From NCBI GenBank assembly GCA_963921195.1, contig OY992537.1, positions 34,271,410 to 34,335,409 on the forward strand: 64,000 nt of DNA. Reading direction: 5' to 3'. The notes beneath the pieces were generated by a model. It was not told the DNA's origin and ran no database searches. It worked only from the letters and a program-made list of their open reading frames with translations. The first letter of the stretch is position 1. Each line of letters starts with the position of its first letter. The position numbers were made by a program, and so were the translations under genes. This DNA comes from Pegoplata infirma (taxonomy: Eukaryota; Arthropoda; Insecta; Diptera; Anthomyiidae). This document shows positions 11,327-20,690 of this stretch, piece by piece.

Positions 11327-11622
11327 AACGGTGATCTGTGTTTTTTTTTAATTATTTGGCTATTCAGTAAGTAGGTAATAGACCGATTGAAGCGATATTT
11401 ATATCGGCTATAGCTAATGTAATTCTAATAAGGGTACCACCAGGGACACCTAAAGTAGGTCATATTTGGTACACAAAAGCTTTAAGTGCTTTAAAATCAC
11501 CAATTTCAAATACGTGTAAAAAAGATCTAGCATTGAACTAAAAAACGTTCATTTGCTTTTGATTTCATCCCATTCCGATTTGGAAATTTCGATTTTGTAT
11601 CACTCTGTTACTCATGCAATGT
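11327..11622. other. Unclassified DNA
   Basis: No gene or repeat was recognised between the SINE and the first TA-flanked MITE. Confidence 0.4.
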
Positions 11623-11624
11623 TA

Positions 11625-12219
11625 CACAGAAAAAAATATGGAGGAAACAAATTTGAGTAATCAGTTGTTTAAATTTAAAAACAGAAATTGAGTAATTTTT
11701 TAATTGACGCAATTATAAATTTACTTAAAAATTTTAAAAACAATTTAAGTAAATAATTTAATAAAAATTTAATAGTTTTTTTTTTTAATTTTTTTTTTTT
11801 TAACTCTCATAGTTTTTAAAATTCTCGTTTAGTTTATAGTTATTTGTATATGTATATGAAAGTTTGTAATCGTCTTTATAAAATTTTCCTATATTTTTGA
11901 GACATAAAAATGTTTGTTAAAGTTTAAAAAAAATAATTTTTAGTTTTTTTTTTTTTTGTAAAAAAAATTTAAAACTTTTTAAACTTTTTAAAAAAATAAA
12001 TAGATTAATTTTGAGTAAATTTTTAATTGTGTCAATTAAAACAATTAAATTTTTAATTGTGTCAATTAAAAATTTACTCAAATTTTTTTTCAAACATTTA
12101 ATAAATTTTTATTAAAAATTTACTCAATACTATTAAATTGTTTACTGGTGCAAAATTGAGTAATTTTTTACTCAATAGTATTAAAAATTTACTCAAATAT
12201 TTTTTTATTTTTTTCTGTG
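11625..12219. mobile_element. TA-flanked MITE, complete copy (CACAGAAAA ends)
   Basis: Ends read CACAGAAAAAAATA inward on both sides, flanked by TA (11623-11624 and 12220-12221), fitting Tc1/mariner-type insertion. Subterminal and internal repeats of the type TTTACTCAA and TTGAGTAA recur throughout, many as inverted pairs. The element is 595 bp with no coding frame. A second copy is split by the gypsy element, and a third partial copy lies at 20042-20121. Confidence 0.8.
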
Positions 12220-12221
12220 TA

Positions 12222-12534
12222 TGAGATAAAATTTTAAATCAACACAACTGTTATTCTAGGGATGGATGTAATAACAAATTTATATTTTTTATGATTCTAT
12301 ATACATTTTTCATAAATTTCTTTTTAATTTTTATATTTTGTTAACAAAAAAATAGTTTTTTGAAAATATGCACAGTTTTTCTGAATTATTTTTTAATTTG
12401 TCAAAAAGCAGTGGGAATTGAGTTGGTTGTGTTTATATTGAATTCTATGCTTTTTTAACAGTTTATGTCATTTCAATTTAACCTTTGATATGTTTCTTTG
12501 AAAACGGTCAAGCTCTGAAGCGTGAGCATTAAAG
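12222..12534. other. Unclassified DNA between two MITE copies
   Basis: AT-rich spacer with no gene or family assignment. Confidence 0.4.
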
Positions 12535-12536
12535 TA

Positions 12537-12756
12537 CACAGAAAAAAATATGGAGGAAAATAATTTGAGTAATCACTTGTTTAAATTAAAAAATAAAATA
12601 GAATAATTTTTTAATTGACTCAATTAAAAATTTACTCAAAAATTTAAAAAGGAATTTAAGTAAATAATTTAATAAAAATTTAAGAGTTTTTTTTTATTTT
12701 TTTTTTAACTCTCATAGTTTTTTGAATTCTCTTTTAGTTTATGGTTTTTTGTATAT
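12537..12756. mobile_element. TA-flanked MITE, second copy, left part
   Basis: Closely matches 11625-11850 of the complete copy and begins with the same CACAGAAAAAAATATGG end after TA. It is interrupted at 12756 by the gypsy element and continues at 18757, with ATAT duplicated at the insertion point. Confidence 0.8.
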
Positions 12757-13155
12757 TGTTACGATTTTGTATACATGCGATTTGAAAACGTTAACGGTTG
12801 CGGTTGATATAGCATTCTCAACTTCGAATATTTATACAACACTGCATTAAGTACAACATACAAAAATAATTGATGAGGCGCGAATAGAAAGGAGAAATTG
12901 AAAAAAATGAGCGCGAAGAGAATTTACAAGTAAGCTGTAGCATCGAATGATTTATTTTTTTATGATTGACCACTACCTCTCGGGAACTTAAATGTACAAC
13001 ACGTACTAATAAATTTTACTGTTACCTTTTTTTATTTGTTAAGAAATTATTATAACGTGGTTTAAAAGAATGAAATGAATAAAAAGTAAATGAAATAAAT
13101 TAAAGTCGTCTACAGAATTCTTTCTTTTACAACGTGACAAATAAAAATCATTACA
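12757..13155 (+). repeat. 5' LTR of the gypsy element
   Basis: 399 bp, starting TGTTACG and ending ATTACA. It would hold the promoter and transcription start. An AATAAA at 13008-13013 is a candidate polyadenylation signal. It matches 18354-18752 base for base as far as I can read. Confidence 0.97.
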
Positions 13156-13156
13156 T

Positions 13157-13173
13157 TGGTGTCAGGTGTGGGG
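13157..13173 (+). other. Primer binding site
   Basis: Begins TGGTGTCAGG one base after the 5' LTR. Its complement ends CCTGACACCA, which fits a tRNA with a GUCAGG acceptor strand such as tRNA-Leu. The match beyond ten bases is uncertain. Confidence 0.6.
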
Positions 13174-13207
13174 TAAAATCGATCGGATCTCCAACAAGAT
13201 TTTTACC

Positions 13208-14464
13208 ATGCCTCCTTCAAGACGTAATAAAAACCTCATTATTTCTTTAACCGATACCCTCACTAAAGCTATGGTAGAGCGGTTAGGGAAATTGGAAAAC
13301 CATTTAATGGAAAAAGTTGAGTCTCGTCTGAATGAATTTGGCACTTCTATTGCTTCGCAACCCACAGTTAGTGGTGCAACTTTTGAGTCCAATTTAATGG
13401 ATTCCAATCGATCGATGTCCAGTACTCGTAAAGTAGGTATTGATATTCCTCCGACTACAAACGACAGCTATATTGAATCTAATGCAGCTCAAAACATGCC
13501 TGCGGAGAATGAAGTTCCTATTAATTTTGGTCAAGACAAGGAACTACTTTTTTCTTTTGCGTCGGGTCAAAATAAAACTGTGGCCCAAAATCATCTACAG
13601 GACAAATCGGCGACTTCTGCCACAGGCGTTCCGGTACGCCTAAGTAGCAAAACCTCTCTGCCCCAAAGCAAACAAAATCGCATCTCAACCTTATTGGAAG
13701 AACTTCGTGAGTTGTCTCTTACCCCCGAAGAAAATTTTAATGATTTCCAAAAATCACGTAACTTTTCGAATAGTCCAGCACAAAATATTTTGCGGCAAGA
13801 ATCAATAGAAGAACAACAAAGTGTTCTTAAACCTCAAGATCGTATTCCGTTTAATCAAAACCTTATTTCGACTTTTGATGGTTCTACTCCTTGGTGTGAA
13901 TACGAACGCGTTTTGAATGAAACGTCATCATACCATCGTTGGACGGAAGCCGAAAAAAGAATGGCTTTGGTTTCAAATTTAAGGGGAGCGGCTTTGCAAC
14001 TTTATGGAACATTGCCTGTTTCTCCACTGCCCTCTTATGAAGAAATTTGTAATTTACTGAAGAAGCGATACGCTCTTGATGCACAGACGTGCTACCAGAA
14101 ATTTCGCAACTGTGTTCAGGGCCCAAATGAATCCCTTGCCGATTTTGCAACAGAGCTGGAGCGTTACGCAATGGGCGCTTTTGTGGGAACACCAGAAGGG
14201 ATCGTGGCCGACATACTGAAGAACCAATTTGTGGATGGACTTCGTGATACGTACTTGCAAAATTTTACGATTGCCAGCCGCCCAAAGGACATATGCGAAG
14301 CACTACAGGTTGCACAAGCGATTCAGGCTCGGTCATCCAGAAATCGTCCAAGGCAACTCTATCAAACGGAACCAGTTGATGCTGCAAATCAAAGACGTAG
14401 GGGTGGAAATAGGGGTAGAGGTCAACAAAATGAGGAACAGGGAAACGAGGAGCCCTCGGTCTAG
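13208..14464 (+). CDS. gag: Gag polyprotein of the gypsy element
   Basis: 418 residues from the ATG at 13208. The frame is open further upstream from a GTG at 13166, but ATG in ACCATGC is the natural start. Residues about 10-45 look helical (LTKAMVERLGKLENHL and on). About 215-365 is a retrotransposon capsid-type Gag domain (FDGSTPWCEYERVLN, then LVSNLRGAALQLYGTL, YQKFRNCVQGPNESLADF). The tail is basic and rich in Arg and Gly (QRRRGGNRGRGQQ) and lacks a CCHC zinc knuckle. That tail may take over RNA binding. Gag assembles the particle that packages the element RNA in the cytoplasm. The stop is TAG at 14462, downstream of a slippery heptamer that would feed ribosomes into pol. Confidence 0.92.
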   Translation: MPPSRRNKNLIISLTDTLTKAMVERLGKLENHLMEKVESRLNEFGTSIASQPTVSGATFESNLMDSNRSMSSTRKVGIDIPPTTNDSYIESNAAQNMPAENEVPINFGQDKELLFSFASGQNKTVAQNHLQDKSATSATGVPVRLSSKTSLPQSKQNRISTLLEELRELSLTPEENFNDFQKSRNFSNSPAQNILRQESIEEQQSVLKPQDRIPFNQNLISTFDGSTPWCEYERVLNETSSYHRWTEAEKRMALVSNLRGAALQLYGTLPVSPLPSYEEICNLLKKRYALDAQTCYQKFRNCVQGPNESLADFATELERYAMGAFVGTPEGIVADILKNQFVDGLRDTYLQNFTIASRPKDICEALQVAQAIQARSSRNRPRQLYQTEPVDAANQRRRGGNRGRGQQNEEQGNEEPSV

Positions 14465-14487
14465 ATGAGCGTAGGCCGACTACGGGC
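14440..14487 (+). promoter_or_regulatory. -1 ribosomal frameshift signal between gag and pol
   Basis: GGGAAAC at 14440-14446 is a slippery heptamer in the correct phase (G GGA AAC in the gag frame). A slip of -1 enters the pol frame, which is open from 14413. Five bases downstream, 14452-14461 can pair with 14474-14479 (six pairs) and 14484-14487 (four pairs), separated by a four-base bulge. This would give a ten-pair stem over a 12-base loop. A heptamer plus a nearby stem is the standard arrangement for retroelement frameshifting. Confidence 0.75.
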
Positions 14488-17400
14488 AATCCTGCTCTAA
14501 CAGAAATTCAGCAACAGACTATAGTTTCCCAACAACAAAATACAGATTGCAAACAAAAAAATAATAGTGATGCAAATGAACAAAATCAGCTATTACATCA
14601 AAATTTACGATTTGTACCAGCAAACCAAATGGGTGCTGTACCAAAAAAAAAACTATTTAATTTACAACAGGAGGGTATCCAACAACAACGACCAAATATG
14701 GACCAGCAACAATTACTGGATGATAATTACTCGGAAAATCAACACAAAAATTTAAGCTTTGGTATTAGAACGAGAACAAATCTTCCCTCAGAATGCGAAG
14801 GCGCTTGTGGTGGAAGCGTTCCAGTAATAGATCAGCACCATGATCAAGCATTTTATATTGGTGCTGTTGGTGATCGAAGTTTGTGCTGTTCTGTAAAAAT
14901 CAAAAACAAATTAATAAATCTTATTGTGGATACTGGTGCTTTAGTTTCGATACTCAATCCAAAACATGTTCCCAGGGGCGCAGTTATGAGAAATTGTTCG
15001 ATAAAGCTACAAGGACCATCTGCCGAAATTTTTACAGCCGATTATGCCACTTCATTGCAGTTTTCAATTGGAACACGCAGCTTTAAACACAATTTTCTAG
15101 TCGTGGATTATGATTCTCCATCAATTCTTGGGCTAGACTTTTTGCATCAGCATGGCGCTGTTCTCGACTTATCAGAAATGAATCTTCATTTGGGTACACA
15201 AGATGTTCCGTTAATACTACCAGGTAATTATAATTCCAATTTGGTGTGTTTACTAGAACCTATTAAAATTTCTCCTTTTTCGGATACCCGAATGTTTTTG
15301 CCGGTACATCCTGTAATCGATGAGCACAAAACAACACTTTTGTTTGAAGCAATGGAGTACAGTACTCTTCCTGCTGGTGTCATCGTCGGTCGAGCGTTGG
15401 TCGATACACAATCTGGTTTGATTCCTATACGAGTAGCCAACACCACTGATTGCTCACAGACATTGCCCACAAATACTGTTTTAGGAAAATTAGTGGAGGC
15501 TGATGTTGTTGAATCTATCGTAGGGGAAAATGATAATGTTACTATAATTAAAACCCTTCAATTTCCTGATATAATCGATGATTACCAAAAACTAGATTTG
15601 AGGAAATTGTTTGAGGAATTTGAATGCGTGTTTTCATCGGGGCCCCTCGATTTTGGGAAAACATCGGTCGTCAAACATCACATCGACACCGGGGACACCC
15701 GACCAATAAGACAACCCCCTCGTCGTTTACCATTTTCGAAGAAAAATGAGGTGCAGGAGCTAGTGCAGGACATGCTGTGTCGTGGTGTAATAGAGCCTTC
15801 TAAAAGTCCATGGTCTTCGCCAGTGGTTTTGGTTCGGAAAAAAGATGGAACATCAAGATTTTGTGTTGACTACCGGCAACTCAACGAGGTCACAAGAAAA
15901 GACTCCTACCCATTACCCAGAATGGATGAAATCTTAGCCACACTTTATGGATCTCGCTGGTTCTCCACCATGGACTTGCAAAGCGGTTTCTGGCAAGTAG
16001 AAGTGGATAGCAATTCAAAAGAAAAAACTGCTTTTACTTGTGGTTCTGGTCTCTGGCAATTTAACGTAATGCCCTTTGGCTTATCAAACGCTCCTGCGAC
16101 TTTTGAACGCCTGATGGACGGACTATTCTCAGGACCGGCTTGGAGTGGAACTCTGGTTTACTTGGATGACATAATTGTTCATTCATCATCCATTGAAGAG
16201 CACATTGACCATTTAAGAAGGGTATTTGAGAGGCTTAAAGGTGCTGGGCTAAAACTTAGTCCTAAAAAATGTAATTTCTTCAAAGAACGAGTTCATTATC
16301 TGGGGCATATTGTTGGACGTTGTGGTCTGGAGCCAGATCCAGCAAAAATTGAAAAAGTTATAGACTGGAAGATTCCAGAGAGTAAACGCGCGCTTCGAGG
16401 ATTTCTTGGTCTATGTTCCTACTACAGAAAATTTATATTGCAGTTTTCAACTATCGCTCGTCCCTTGACTGAATTAACTGAACTTAAAAGGAAGTTCCAG
16501 TGGACATCAGCTGCTGACAACGCATTTAATCTCTTAAAAAATAAACTTACAACGACTCCAATCCTGGCTTTCCCTAACGAAAACGATTCATTTATATTGG
16601 ATACTGACGCATCAAATTGTGCTATTGGCGCTATACTTAGCCAAGTTCAAAACGGTGTTGAGAAAGTTATCGAGTATTATAGCAAAACGTTATCGAAATC
16701 GGAGCGGAATTACTGTGTTACGAGGAAGGAACTATTAGCAGTGGTAACAGCTACAAAACATTTTCACTCGTATTTGTTTGGAAGGTCATTTCTTTTGCGG
16801 ACTGATCACGCATCCCTTCGATGGTTGTGTAATTTTAAAGAGCCTGAAGGTCAGTTAGCCAGGTGGTTGGAGCGTTTGCAACAATATCAGTTTGAAATTC
16901 AGCACCGTTCTGGAACCAGACATGGAAATGCCGATGCACTGTCGAGGCGTCCATGTGATGATTGCAGTCACTGCATTAAAGCCGAACAAAAAGAGGCTTC
17001 CGACGTATTAGTAGTTTCTGCTTTGCCAATTAATTTGGGTGAGATGCAGGAAAATGATGTAACCCTTGCAGAGGTACGCAAATGGCTTTTAAAAGGAGAG
17101 CGACCTGATAAGCAATTTATCTTTAAAGAATCTGCGCAAATTAAAGCTTATTGGCACTTATGGTTACGGCTAGGTATACGTGAAGATATAATGTGTTATT
17201 CGTATTCGGATCCAAAAGGACACTCTTTGAGTCTGGTAGTTCTCGCACGTGACCTAATTTTTACAGTTTTGGCCCAACTTCACAGTTCTGTGACCGGAGG
17301 TCATTTAGGCCAACGCAAGACAATGAGTAAGGTAAAATCAAGGTACTTTTGGATAGGCCGTTCATTAGACGTTAACAAATGGTGTCGGAACTGCCTTGTT

Positions 17401-18258
17401 TGTGCAGCCCGTAAAGGTCCGTCCAGGCGAACAGTTGGGCATCTTCAGCCCAGTTTGGTAGGAGCACCTTTTGAACGCGTGGCCGTGGATGTCTTAGGTC
17501 CGCTACCGCTTACCGCGGGGGGAAACAGATACATTTTAGTAATGATGGATTACTTCACGAAGTGGCCCGAGTGCATAGCAATACCTGATCAGACTGCCGG
17601 GGTAGTAGCGGAGGCTATGGTATCGAATGTTGTTTGCCGATTTGGTGTACCTTTTTTGGTGCATTCGGATCAAGGTCGTAATTTTGAGTCAGAGGTTTTT
17701 CAAAAAGTTTTTGAGATTTTGGGTGCTGAAAAGACACGTACCACACCTCTAAGGCCACAATCGGATGGCATGGTGGAGAGATTTAATCGTACGCTGCTTG
17801 ATTATTTGGCCAAATTTATAAACGAACATCAGAAAAATTGGGATCGACTACTACCGCTGGCGTTACTGGCTTATAGAAGTTCAATTCATGAGTCTACCGG
17901 GTATTCTCCAGCACTATTAAACTTTGGCCGAGAGCTACGTCTACCAATTGATTTGATCGTAGGTACCCCGCCCGAGCCAAGAATTTGCGTTACACAATTT
18001 GCTTTAGATGTGCAAGATACAATGGAAAGTGTTCATAATTTAGCAAGGGAAAACCTGGTTCTAAGTGCTGATAGCATGAAACAACGATACGACTTAAGAT
18101 CCAACCCCATACAATTCGAACCAGGGCAACAAGTTTGGGTATATCTACCAACACGACGTAAGGGGAGATGTCCAAAGCTACAATCTGATTGGATTGGACC
18201 GGCTGACGTACTCGAGAAAATAACGGAACTTGTTTATAGAGTCAAGCTAAAGCACTAA
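14446..18258 (+). CDS. pol: Pol polyprotein (protease, RT, RNase H, integrase)
   Basis: About 1270 residues in the -1 frame after the slip site; the first internal ATG is at 14629. Aspartic protease: DTGA at 14929-14940 and ILGLD at 15124-15138. Reverse transcriptase: first Asp at 15973 and YLDD at 16159-16170. RNase H: Asp 16600/16606, Glu 16729, Asp 16804. Integrase: zinc-binding His at 17281 and 17302 and Cys at 17392 and 17401. Its catalytic D-D-35-E is at 17488, 17668 and 17776, and a GPY/F-like module (WIGPADVLEKI) lies near 18190. All catalytic residues are present with no internal stop. Protease matures the polyprotein, RT/RNase H makes cDNA, and integrase inserts it in the nucleus. 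The domain order excludes Ty1/copia. Confidence 0.97.
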   Translation, partial: RGALGLDERRPTTGNPALTEIQQQTIVSQQQNTDCKQKNNSDANEQNQLLHQNLRFVPANQMGAVPKKKLFNLQQEGIQQQRPNMDQQQLLDDNYSENQHKNLSFGIRTRTNLPSECEGACGGSVPVIDQHHDQAFYIGAVGDRSLCCSVKIKNKLINLIVDTGALVSILNPKHVPRGAVMRNCSIKLQGPSAEIFTADYATSLQFSIGTRSFKHNFLVVDYDSPSILGLDFLHQHGAVLDLSEMNLHLGTQDVPLILPGNYNSNLVCLLEPIKISPFSDTRMFLPVHPVIDEHKTTLLFEAMEYSTLPAGVIVGRALVDTQSGLIPIRVANTTDCSQTLPTNTVLGKLVEADVVESIVGENDNVTIIKTLQFPDIIDDYQKLDLRKLFEEFECVFSSGPLDFGKTSVVKHHIDTGDTRPIRQPPRRLPFSKKNEVQELVQDMLCRGVIEPSKSPWSSPVVLVRKKDGTSRFCVDYRQLNEVTRKDSYPLPRMDEILATLYGSRWFSTMDLQSGFWQVEVDSNSKEKTAFTCGSGLWQFNVMPFGLSNAPATFERLMDGLFSGPAWSGTLVYLDDIIVHSSSIEEHIDHLRRVFERLKGAGLKLSPKKCNFFKERVHYLGHIVGRCGLEPDPAKIEKVIDWKIPESKRALRGFLGLCSYYRKFILQFSTIARPLTELTELKRKFQWTSAADNAFNLLKNKLTTTPILAFPNENDSFILDTDASNCAIGAILSQVQNGVEKVIEYYSKTLSKSERNYCVTRKELLAVVTATKHFHSYLFGRSFLLRTDHASLRWLCNFKEPEGQLARWLERLQQYQFEIQHRSGTRHGNADALSRRPCDDCSHCIKAEQKEASDVLVVSALPINLGEMQENDVTLAEVRKWLLKGERPDKQFIFKESAQIKAYWHLWLRLGIREDIMCYSYSDPKGHSLSLVVLARDLIFTVLAQLHSSVTGGHLGQRKTMSKVKSRYFWIGRSLDVNKWCRNCLVCAARKGPSRRTVGHLQPSLVGAPFERVAVDVLGPLPLTAGGNRYILVMMDYFTKWPECIAIPDQTAGVVAEAMVSNVVCRFGVPFLVHSDQGRNFESEVFQKVFEILGAEKTRTTPLRPQSDGMVERFNRTLLDYLAKFINEHQKNWDRLLPLALLAYRSSIHESTGYSPALLNFGRELRLPIDLIVGTPPEPRICVTQFALDVQDTMESVHNLARENLVLSADSMKQRYDLRSNPIQFEPGQQVWVYLPTRRKGRCPKLQSDWIGPADVLEKITELVYRVKLKH

Positions 18259-18343
18259 CGAACTGCTCGCGTATTACATGTAAACAGGTTAGCCCCGTAC
18301 AACATTGTCTCCCTGGAACTCGGTCAGGAGCCTCGAGTCTAAC

Positions 18344-18353
18344 GAGGGGGCAG
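18344..18353 (+). other. Polypurine tract
   Basis: GAGGGGGCAG lies immediately upstream of the 3' LTR, where plus-strand DNA synthesis is primed in LTR retroelements. It is not purely purine because of one C near its end. Confidence 0.7.
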
Positions 18354-18752
18354 TGTTACGATTTTGTATACATGCGATTTGAAAACGTTAACGGTTGCGG
18401 TTGATATAGCATTCTCAACTTCGAATATTTATACAACACTGCATTAAGTACAACATACAAAAATAATTGATGAGGCGCGAATAGAAAGGAGAAATTGAAA
18501 AAAATGAGCGCGAAGAGAATTTACAAGTAAGCTGTAGCATCGAATGATTTATTTTTTTATGATTGACCACTACCTCTCGGGAACTTAAATGTACAACACG
18601 TACTAATAAATTTTACTGTTACCTTTTTTTATTTGTTAAGAAATTATTATAACGTGGTTTAAAAGAATGAAATGAATAAAAAGTAAATGAAATAAATTAA
18701 AGTCGTCTACAGAATTCTTTCTTTTACAACGTGACAAATAAAAATCATTACA
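18354..18752 (+). repeat. 3' LTR of the gypsy element
   Basis: 399 bp, starting TGTTACG and ending ATTACA, followed by the ATAT duplication. I see no difference from the 5' LTR. The stretch 18259-18353 between pol and this LTR is short and has no env frame. Confidence 0.97.
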
Positions 18753-18756
18753 ATAT

Positions 18757-19096
18757 GTATAAGTTTGTAATCGTCTTTATATAAATATGTTTGATAAAGT
18801 TAAAAAAAGAAGGTTTTGATTATTTTGTTAAAAAATTTAAAACTTTTTAAAAAAATAAATTGATAAATTGTAATTTAATTTTTACTTGGCACAATTAAAC
18901 AGTTACTTAAAAACAAACGAAAAATTTTGAGTAAAGTTTTAATTGTGTCAATTAAAAATTTACTAAAATTTTTGGCAATTTAATAAATTTTTATTAAAAG
19001 TTTACTCAATACTATTTAATTGTTTATTGGTGCAAAATTGAGTAATGTTTTAGTCAAAAGTATTAAAAATTTACTCAAATATTTTTTTTTATTTTT
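18757..19096. mobile_element. TA-flanked MITE, second copy, right part
   Basis: Continues the interrupted MITE from GTATAAGTTTGTAATCG and aligns with about 11850-12195 of the complete copy. The extreme right end (TTTCTGTG plus TA) is missing, replaced by the repeat that starts at 19098. Confidence 0.75.
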
Positions 19097-19097
19097 A

Positions 19098-19250
19098 ACA
19101 TGATAATGTTTTTAGGCTGGTGTCTAATTTTAAAAAAGTTGCAGGACGCCACCTCAGTTTGACTATACATATAAGCAAACCACTAACAAAAAAGAAAATT
19201 AGAATTACTGTTTTCATTTTCTTAAAACCAAAAATTTTACTAATTTGGGT
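19098..19250 (+). repeat. Repeat B, first copy
   Basis: Inverted copy of about 31512-31660. Shared blocks are TTTTTAGGCTGGTGTCTAAT and AGGACGCCACCTCAGTTTG. In both places it adjoins a T-rich minisatellite and then a DINE-like fragment, suggesting one composite element. Confidence 0.7.
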
Positions 19251-19324
19251 TTGTAACTTGGAAAATAATTCACCTCGTGCTGAATAACAAAAATATTCAC
19301 CAGCTGGTGAATAAAACGTAACAT

Positions 19325-19690
19325 AATTATTTTTCATCAATATTTTTTTTTTTCATCAATATTTTTTTCATCAATATTTTTTTTTCATCAATATTTTTTT
19401 TTTTCATCAATATTTTTTTTCATCAATATTTTTTTTTTTTTCACCAATATTTTTTTTCATCAATATTTTTTTTTATCAATATTTTTTTTCATCAAAAAAT
19501 TTTTTTTTTCATCAATATTTTTTTTTTTTTTTCATCAATATTTTTTTTCTTCAACAATATTTTTTTTTTCATCAATATTTTTTTTTTTTTCATCAATATT
19601 TTTTTTTTCATTAATATATTTTTTTTTTTCATCAATATTTTTTTTTCATCAATATTTTTTTTCATCAACATTTTTTTTCATAAATTTTTT
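19325..19690. repeat. T-rich minisatellite (TCATCAATATTTTT units)
   Basis: About 18 units of roughly 17-22 bp built on TTTTTTTCATCAATATT with variable T runs. Related arrays lie at 30840-31505 (A-rich strand) and 53165-53800. Confidence 0.9.
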
Positions 19691-19744
19691 TTTATCAATA
19701 ATATGTTTTCATTAAAAACCTCTTTTTTATCAAAAACTATTTGG

Positions 19745-20035
19745 TTATCGACAAATAAGACGAACAGATAGATGGATATCACTAGAATGTCTTAGAAAGC
19801 TTTATAGATCAATAATATATAAACATAATGGGGTCCACGACCGATATTTCTATGCCTTTTCATGGAATGACAAATTAATATAGCGTTATTTTTCCTAGAA
19901 AAATTTTTCTTTGGAAAAAAATTTTGCTATTTGTACAGCAAAACATTATCGTGATTCAATGGTTTGGGCACGAGTACAAACTTCGCAGACATTTTTTTAT
20001 GTGTACAGTTGCAAAGTAAAAACAGAGGAATTTTG
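19745..20035 (-). mobile_element. DINE-like fragment
   Basis: Minus-strand fragment of the DINE-like family (CAGATAGATGGATATCACTA and the GGGGTCCACGACCGATATT block) that follows the T-rich minisatellite. The ends are eroded. Confidence 0.6.
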
Positions 20036-20041
20036 CTCATA

Positions 20042-20121
20042 CACAGAAAAAAAATGCTTTTATGCTATTGGGTAAAAAATTACTCAATTTTGCACCAGTA
20101 AACGATTTAATAGTATTGAGC
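20042..20121. mobile_element. TA-flanked MITE, third copy, truncated
   Basis: Begins with CACAGAAAAAAAATG after TA and continues with TTACTCAATTTTGCACCAGT and AATAGTATTGAG. It matches the inverted right end of 11625-12219 and then breaks off. Confidence 0.7.
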
Positions 20122-20406
20122 TGCCAGCCGTACAAAGAAGATAGTCCCTTTATTTTTGGATGTAAAGTAGTACTAAAGTGTAAAAAAAAAAGCTTCGAGA
20201 ACTTTATGTAAGTGCTTTGCCAATGTTACTTTTTATTAAAAGCCATTTAAAATATAAATTTAAACAGTTCTTTTTTGGACTTTTCTAAAAAAAAATGTAC
20301 AATATAGTTGAGGGATAAAATTTTCTTTGAATAAAATTCTGAATTGAATTAAAATATTTTCTTCAAATAAAATTCTGAGATTATTGCCTTTTCTTTTTCT
20401 ATTTAA
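20122..20406. other. Unclassified DNA
   Basis: No gene or repeat was recognised between the truncated MITE and the pentanucleotide tract. Confidence 0.4.
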
Positions 20407-20414
20407 TTTGTCTC

Positions 20415-20678
20415 TCTCTTTTCTTTTCTTTTCTTTTCTTTTCTTTTCTTTTCTTTTCTTTTCTTTTCTTTTCTTTTCTTTTCTTTTCATTTCTTTTCTT
20501 TTCTTTTCTTTTCTTTTCTTTTCTTTTCTTTTCTTTTCTTTTCTTTTCTTTTCTTTTCTTTTCTTTTCTTTTCTTTTCTTTTCTTTTCTTTTCTTTTCTT
20601 TTCTTTTCTTTTCTTTTCTTTTCTTTTCTTTTCTTTTCTTTTCTTTTCTTTTCTTTTCTTTTCTTTTCTTTTCTTTCT
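20415..20678. repeat. (TTTTC)n microsatellite
   Basis: About 52 near-perfect TTTTC units with a single interruption near 20489 (TTTTCATTTC). Long frames on both strands here (FLFFS or KKRKE repeats) are translations of the repeat, not genes. The tract adjoins the 5' end of a DINE copy, as DINE-linked microsatellites often do. Confidence 0.97.
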
Positions 20679-20690
20679 TCGCTTTCTTTT

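Larger units (their letters stand above)
12757..18752 (+). mobile_element. Ty3/gypsy LTR retrotransposon, apparently intact
   Basis: The 5996-bp element has two 399-bp LTRs that I find identical on reading, a 4-bp duplication ATAT (12753-12756 and 18753-18756), a primer site, gag, pol in the -1 frame, and a purine tract. The pol order is protease, reverse transcriptase, RNase H, integrase, which defines Ty3/gypsy. There is no env frame after pol. Identical LTRs and uninterrupted frames indicate a very recent insertion that may still be mobile. A tRNA-Leu-like primer site would fit the mdg3/micropia lineage, but clade placement needs a tree. It sits inside a MITE copy. Confidence 0.97.

Noticed and set aside
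13166..13207. N-terminal extension of Gag from a GTG start
   Set aside because: GTG starts are not expected here. The extension overlaps the primer binding region, and an ATG in good context lies at 13208.
18259..18353. An env gene after pol
   Set aside because: Only 95 bases separate the pol stop from the 3' LTR.
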